Translations under genes and position numbers: made by a program | In this document: positions 63,902-64,000 of the stretch, piece after piece | How positions within the stretch are numbered: position 1 is the first letter of the stretch | Layout of the letters: every line of letters starts with the position of its first letter | Assembly (NCBI GenBank): GCA_964632505.1 | Contig: CAZWCE010000005.1 | Coordinates: 62,001 to 126,000 of the forward strand | From: CAZWCE01 sp964632505 | GTDB lineage: Bacteria; Planctomycetota; Planctomycetia; Pirellulales; Thermoguttaceae | Direction: 5' to 3' | DNA: 64,000 nucleotides | Notes under the pieces: generated by a model | What the model saw: the letters and a program-made list of their open reading frames with translations, nothing else | Databases searched by the model: none | What the model was told of the DNA's origin: nothing

Positions 63902-64000
63902 TCAAACAGGCCAGAGAAAAAGGAGGGCGATGCCACCGACCAGGGGAATCAGGAAGAGAAGGACGATCTGACGAAAAAGGCGTTTGTCGCCGATCGTGCC
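63902..64000 (-). CDS. C-terminal end of a membrane protein (partial)
   Basis: 33 codons at the right edge read DKRLFRQIVLLFLIPLV followed by more hydrophobic residues and a TGA at 63902. This looks like the last transmembrane helix of a protein whose start lies beyond the window. The plus-strand alternative (ATG at 63881 overlapping the kinase stop) gives only a hydrophilic string and is less likely. The family cannot be named. Confidence 0.6.
   Translation of the reverse strand, partial: GTIGDKRLFRQIVLLFLIPLVGGIALLFLWPV

Noticed and set aside
63881..64000. Plus-strand ATG overlapping the kinase stop (starts MISQAPSSNRPEKKEG)
   Set aside because: It encodes only hydrophilic residues, whereas the minus strand encodes a typical terminal membrane helix with a stop.

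Overview
The window reads as chromosomal DNA of a planctomycete-like bacterium. This is inferred from gene content and was not tested by a search. Indicators are a pair of BatA/von Willebrand membrane proteins, an OmpL-like beta-barrel porin with a long Pro/Ser-rich N-terminal region, a PQQ-type beta-propeller secreted protein, a Tat-exported sugar-phosphate isomerase, several small lineage-type proteins, ThyX, and a bacterial topoisomerase VI B subunit. Base composition is GC-rich with AT-richer intergenic stretches. I see no rRNA, convincing tRNA, CRISPR array, insertion sequence or prophage. There is one assembly gap of ten N at 38952-38961.

Layout. 1-2.7 kb: a multi-PAS sensor cut by the left edge, divergent from a single-domain response regulator. 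2.9-9.4 kb: a secreted beta-propeller protein, then two overlapping VWA-domain membrane proteins on the minus strand. 9.7-16.2 kb: a LexA-like repressor, an EndoIII-type glycosylase, an alpha/beta hydrolase, a secreted transglutaminase-like protein, an rRNA-type methyltransferase and a double TrkA protein. 16.3-25.2 kb: small membrane proteins, a Pro/Tyr-rich secreted protein, topoisomerase VI B, an alpha-oxoamine synthase family enzyme, a HAD phosphatase and a degenerate CehA-like protein. 25.6-29.3 kb: a TPR-like protein and a membrane histidine kinase/NtrC-type regulator pair. 29.3-33.7 kb: an IclR regulator, a radical-SAM activase and a glycyl radical enzyme on one strand. 34-38.4 kb: PfkB sugar kinase, NadD and PriA. 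38.4-40.1 kb: pyruvate kinase sequence broken at the N gap. 40.2-44.5 kb: a DUF4416 protein, a WecA/MraY-type glycosyl-phosphate transferase and an O-antigen-ligase-like membrane protein. 44.5-53.7 kb: a small membrane protein, a sensor-less kinase, a coiled-coil membrane protein with a clear terminator, DNA polymerase I, a sugar-phosphate isomerase and two small proteins. 54-58.4 kb: a TPR protein, ThyX, a small conserved protein and MurJ overlapping a PII-family protein. 58.5-64 kb: the porin, a long non-coding stretch with a consensus promoter and structured leader, an HTH-receiver fusion, a histidine kinase and the end of a membrane protein cut by the right edge.

How the genes work together. 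Most of the window is housekeeping (DNA replication and repair, NAD and dTMP synthesis, glycolysis, envelope building) interleaved with signalling: four histidine kinases or PAS sensors and three receiver proteins. The best candidates for unusual biology are four. The LexA-like repressor appears to lack the Ser-Lys self-cleavage dyad. The topoisomerase VI B subunit has no A subunit beside it. The glycyl radical enzyme resembles the hydroxyproline dehydratase branch but has Thr where the Cys-x-Glu general base is expected. The receiver protein is fused behind an excisionase-type DNA-binding domain and is driven by a consensus sigma-70 promoter with a hairpin-rich leader.
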